Part shown: piece after piece, positions 61,785-64,000 of the stretch
Numbering within the stretch: position 1 is the stretch's first letter
How the letters are laid out: the number at the start of each line of letters is the position of its first letter
Origin: Tepidibacter aestuarii
GTDB lineage: Bacteria; Bacillota; Clostridia; Peptostreptococcales; Peptostreptococcaceae
Assembly: GCF_934924865.1 (NCBI RefSeq)
Contig: NZ_OW235315.1
Span: forward strand, 2,604,001-2,668,000
Direction of reading: 5' to 3'
Length of the DNA stretch: 64,000 nucleotides
The notes under the pieces: generated by a model
Database searches by the model: none
Seen by the model: only the letters and a program-made list of their open reading frames with translations
What the model was told of the DNA's origin: nothing
Position numbers and translations under genes: made by a program

Positions 61785-61950
61785 CAACTTTTTGTATCAA
61801 AACCAAATGCAACTATTGGATTTTTTGATGTGAAAACAAAGGAATATCATTCAAATGATTTTATAAGAGACTACGAGATACCAGTCTTACTGGAAATATA
61901 GAAAGAGAATTTAATGAAGATTTGGGGATAAATGTATATAAAATGTAATA
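61785..61950 (+). pseudogene. Possible coding relic on the plus strand
   Basis: Upstream of the response regulator, plus-strand frames read NATIGFFDVKTKEYHSNDF (to a stop at 61901), and a shifted frame then gives TGNIEREFNEDLGINVYKM with a stop at 61946-61948, followed by a terminator. The two look like parts of one protein joined by a frameshift. No family is recognised and there is no start. The remaining space, 61604-61784 and 61999-62119, holds nothing else I can support. Confidence 0.3.
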
Positions 61951-61972
61951 AAAAATTCATTTAATGCTAAAA

Positions 61973-61998
61973 AAAGAGTAATAATATTATTACTCTTT
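61973..61998. terminator. Intrinsic terminator (bidirectional), probably for pflBA
   Basis: AAAGAGTAATAA-TA-TTATTACTCTTT is a 12-base perfect stem with A/T tracts on both sides, about 120 bases after the pflA stop and 25 bases after the possible plus-strand relic. Confidence 0.82.
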
Positions 61999-62119
61999 TC
62001 TTAAAAATTTATTTGTTAAACTACTGCAACCATATCTGTATTAAATTATTAGAAATTAGAAATCTTTAAACCTAGTTATCTATTTTAAATTTAGTTATTG
62101 ATCTCAATTTTTCGTATTT

Positions 62120-62866
62120 TTATGAAGCCTTTCTTTCTTTTATTGTCACTCCGTATTGTTTAAATATTTTACTTGCTTTTTCAACCTCTTCAAAAGTTGC
62201 GTCAGGAATTCCTTTTAAAGGATAATCATATCCAAGCTCTTCCCACTTAAATTCTCCCATTGAATGATAAGGAAGTACTTCTATATTTTCAACATTTCCA
62301 AGAGTTGAAATAAACTTTGCAAGTTTTTTAATATCGTCTTGATTATCTGTAATCCCAGGAACTAACACATATCTTATCCAAACAGGTATATTTCTTTTGT
62401 CTAAATATTTAGCTAAATTTAAAGTTTTATCATTATATACTCCTGTTAAATCTTTAAAAGATTCTCTATCTATATGCTTTATATCTAAAAGAACTAGATC
62501 AGTATAATCTAAAATAGGATCTATAACATCTATATCTACAAATCCAGAAGTATCAACAGCTGTATGAATGTTGTTAGCTTTAGCTTCTAGTAATAATCCT
62601 TTTAAAAATTCTGGTTGAAGAGTAGGCTCTCCTCCTGACACAGTAAGTCCTCCTCCAGAAGTTTTCATGAAAGGGATATATTTTTTCATATCATCTATAA
62701 GTTCACTTATATTATATTCTGTACCACCTTGTGTATTCCAAGTATCTCTATTGTGACAGTATTTACATTTTAAAGGACAGCCTTGAGTAAATACTATATA
62801 TCTTATTCCTGGACCATCAACAGTTCCAAAAGTTTCTATAGAATGAATTCTACCTTTAACTGACAT
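62120..62866 (-). CDS. pflA: Pyruvate formate-lyase activating enzyme
   Basis: 248 residues from the ATG at 62866 behind GGCGGGGATTTTT; seven upstream codons lack a site. Radical SAM Cys motif C-x3-C-x2-C in TQGCPLKCKYCHNRDTW, GGG in TSGGGLTVSGGEPTLQP, the SAM-binding VDTSGFVDIDV, and LLDIKHIDRESFKDLTG. It generates the glycyl radical on PflB. Directly downstream of pflB (46-base gap). Confidence 0.96.
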   Translation of the reverse strand: MSVKGRIHSIETFGTVDGPGIRYIVFTQGCPLKCKYCHNRDTWNTQGGTEYNISELIDDMKKYIPFMKTSGGGLTVSGGEPTLQPEFLKGLLLEAKANNIHTAVDTSGFVDIDVIDPILDYTDLVLLDIKHIDRESFKDLTGVYNDKTLNLAKYLDKRNIPVWIRYVLVPGITDNQDDIKKLAKFISTLGNVENIEVLPYHSMGEFKWEELGYDYPLKGIPDATFEEVEKASKIFKQYGVTIKERKAS

Positions 62867-62912
62867 AAAAATCCCCGCCTTTGACATATATATTTTTCCA
62901 GATGTATTTAAA

Positions 62913-64000
62913 TTACATTTTTCCGTGGAATGTTCTGTTTATAACATCTAATTGCTGTTCTCTTGTTAATTTTATAAAATTAACTGCATATCCAGATACA
63001 CGGATTGTAAGCTGAGGATAGTTTTCTGGATGATCCATAGCATCAAGTAAAGTTTCTTTGTCAAATACATTAACATTTATATGATGTCCTGATTGAATAA
63101 AATATCCATCAAGTAAGAATGCTAAATTATTTATTCTTTCTTCTTGACTTTTTCCTATAGCTCCAGGAACAACGGTAAATGTGTAAGAAATACCATCTTG
63201 AGAATGCTCATATGGAAGTTTAGCAACGGAAGATATAGAAGCTAAGCATCCTTTTGTATCTCTTCCGTGCATTGGGTTTGCACCTGGTGCAAATGGTTCT
63301 CCAGCTTTTCTTCCATCTGGAGTGCTTCCCGTTTTCTTACCATAAACTACATTTGAAGTTATAGTTAATATTGATTGAGTAGGCAAAGCATTTCTATAAG
63401 TTTTATTTTTTCTTATTTTATTCATAAATCTTTCTACTAAATCATTAGCTATTAAGTCAACTGCATCATTATTATTTCCAAACTTAGGAAAGTCCCCTTC
63501 AGTTTCAAAATCAACAGCCATACCATTTTCATCTCTTATAACTTTAACTTTTGCATATTTTATAGCTGATAAAGAATCAGCACATACAGAAAGTCCTGCT
63601 ATACCACAAGCCATAGTTCTTAATACATCTCTATCATGCAAAGCCATTTGAGCCTTTTCATATGAATACTTATCATGCATATAGTGAATTACATTTAATG
63701 TATTTACATATAAATTAGCAAGCCAATCTAAGAACATATCGAATTTTTCCATAACTTCATCGTACTCAAGATATTCAGAAATTATAGGTTGGAATTTAGG
63801 ACCAACTTGAATTCCTTTTTTCTCATCTTTACCACCATTTATAGAGTAAAGAAGTGCCTTAGCAATGTTACATCTAGCTCCGAAAAACTGCATTTGTTCA
63901 CCTATTTTCATTGCAGAAACACAACAAGCTATTCCATAATCATCTCCCCAATATGATCTCATTAAATCATCATTTTCATATTGAATAGAGCTTGTATCTA
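62913..64000 (-). CDS. pflB: Formate C-acetyltransferase (pyruvate formate-lyase), 5' part outside window
   Basis: The frame reads through the right edge, so the N-terminus is missing; about 362 of roughly 745 residues are visible. The catalytic Cys pair lies in [19 protein letters not shown] and the glycyl-radical site near the C-terminus in [17 protein letters not shown]. Other family marks: [20 protein letters not shown] (in part), [15 protein letters not shown] and [17 protein letters not shown]. It converts pyruvate and CoA to formate and acetyl-CoA under anaerobic conditions. Confidence 0.97.
   Translation of the reverse strand, partial: DTSSIQYENDDLMRSYWGDDYGIACCVSAMKIGEQMQFFGARCNIAKALLYSINGGKDEKKGIQVGPKFQPIISEYLEYDEVMEKFDMFLDWLANLYVNTLNVIHYMHDKYSYEKAQMALHDRDVLRTMACGIAGLSVCADSLSAIKYAKVKVIRDENGMAVDFETEGDFPKFGNNNDAVDLIANDLVERFMNKIRKNKTYRNALPTQSILTITSNVVYGKKTGSTPDGRKAGEPFAPGANPMHGRDTKGCLASISSVAKLPYEHSQDGISYTFTVVPGAIGKSQEERINNLAFLLDGYFIQSGHHINVNVFDKETLLDAMDHPENYPQLTIRVSGYAVNFIKLTREQQLDVINRTFHGKM

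Noticed and set aside
61554..61901. Plus-strand 115-codon frame overlapping the response-regulator start
   Set aside because: Its first two thirds are antisense to the response regulator; only the last part outside that gene (from about 61785) was kept as a possible relic.

Overview
The window is AT-rich DNA from a low-GC, spore-forming anaerobe of the Clostridia, most likely Peptostreptococcaceae. Evidence: two Spo0E-type genes, an asrABC sulfite reductase operon headed by a hydrosulfide-channel type FNT gene (an arrangement known from Clostridioides difficile), a Na+-pumping oxaloacetate decarboxylase, pyruvate formate-lyase, a 2-hydroxyacyl-CoA-dehydratase-like double-cubane protein, strong AGGAGG-type ribosome binding sites and tight operons with T-rich terminators. 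I see no rRNA, tRNA, CRISPR array, insertion sequence or prophage. Most genes are on the minus strand.

Layout. 1-7.4 kb: MgtC-family gene behind a cobalamin riboswitch, FapA-like protein, MscS channel, Spo0E-like peptide, a Gx-transporter/NusG-II fusion, a PTS IIC and its divergent XRE-cupin regulator. 7.4-18.2 kb: sugar uptake (ptsG with an antitermination-type leader and a cre-like site; fruRKA), a PfkB kinase, an OmpR-type two-component pair and a secreted HExxH protein. 18.3-20 kb: an EAL-CBS-GGDEF protein. 20.2-24.6 kb: asrABC, hydrosulfide channel and a Crp-family regulator with a perfect TGTGA-N6-TCACA site ahead of the channel gene. 24.7-29.3 kb: double-cubane reductase, an unknown gene, phnDEC-type ABC transporter. 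29.5-40.7 kb: a complete asparagine-to-pyruvate route (asparaginase, aspartate aminotransferase, four-gene Na+-translocating decarboxylase) with an NhaC-family antiporter, preceded by a sigma-54 response regulator and sensor kinase and by a consensus sigma-54 promoter. 40.8-44.4 kb: fbpABC iron uptake with a promoter overlapped by a Fur box. 44.6-50.3 kb: a PucR-linked cluster of two aminotransferases, a threonine-dehydratase-like enzyme and an ornithine-cyclodeaminase-like enzyme. 50.3-59.4 kb: mixed genes including a soluble reductive-dehalogenase-like protein, a GH8-like secreted protein, rhodanese and thioredoxin. 58.3-61.6 kb: TolB-like lipoprotein with its own two-component system. 62.1-64 kb: pflA and pflB (pflB runs off the right edge).

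The items most worth following up are the PucR-linked dehydratase/imine-reductase-like cluster, the sigma-54 asparagine/Na+ locus with a frameshifted spo0E inside it, a dispersed terminator-ended intergenic element present in two near-full copies and one partial copy, and the cobalamin riboswitch placed ahead of an MgtC-family gene with two terminators in series. Starts were chosen by Shine-Dalgarno spacing; where the longest open frame had no good site I used the downstream start and say so.
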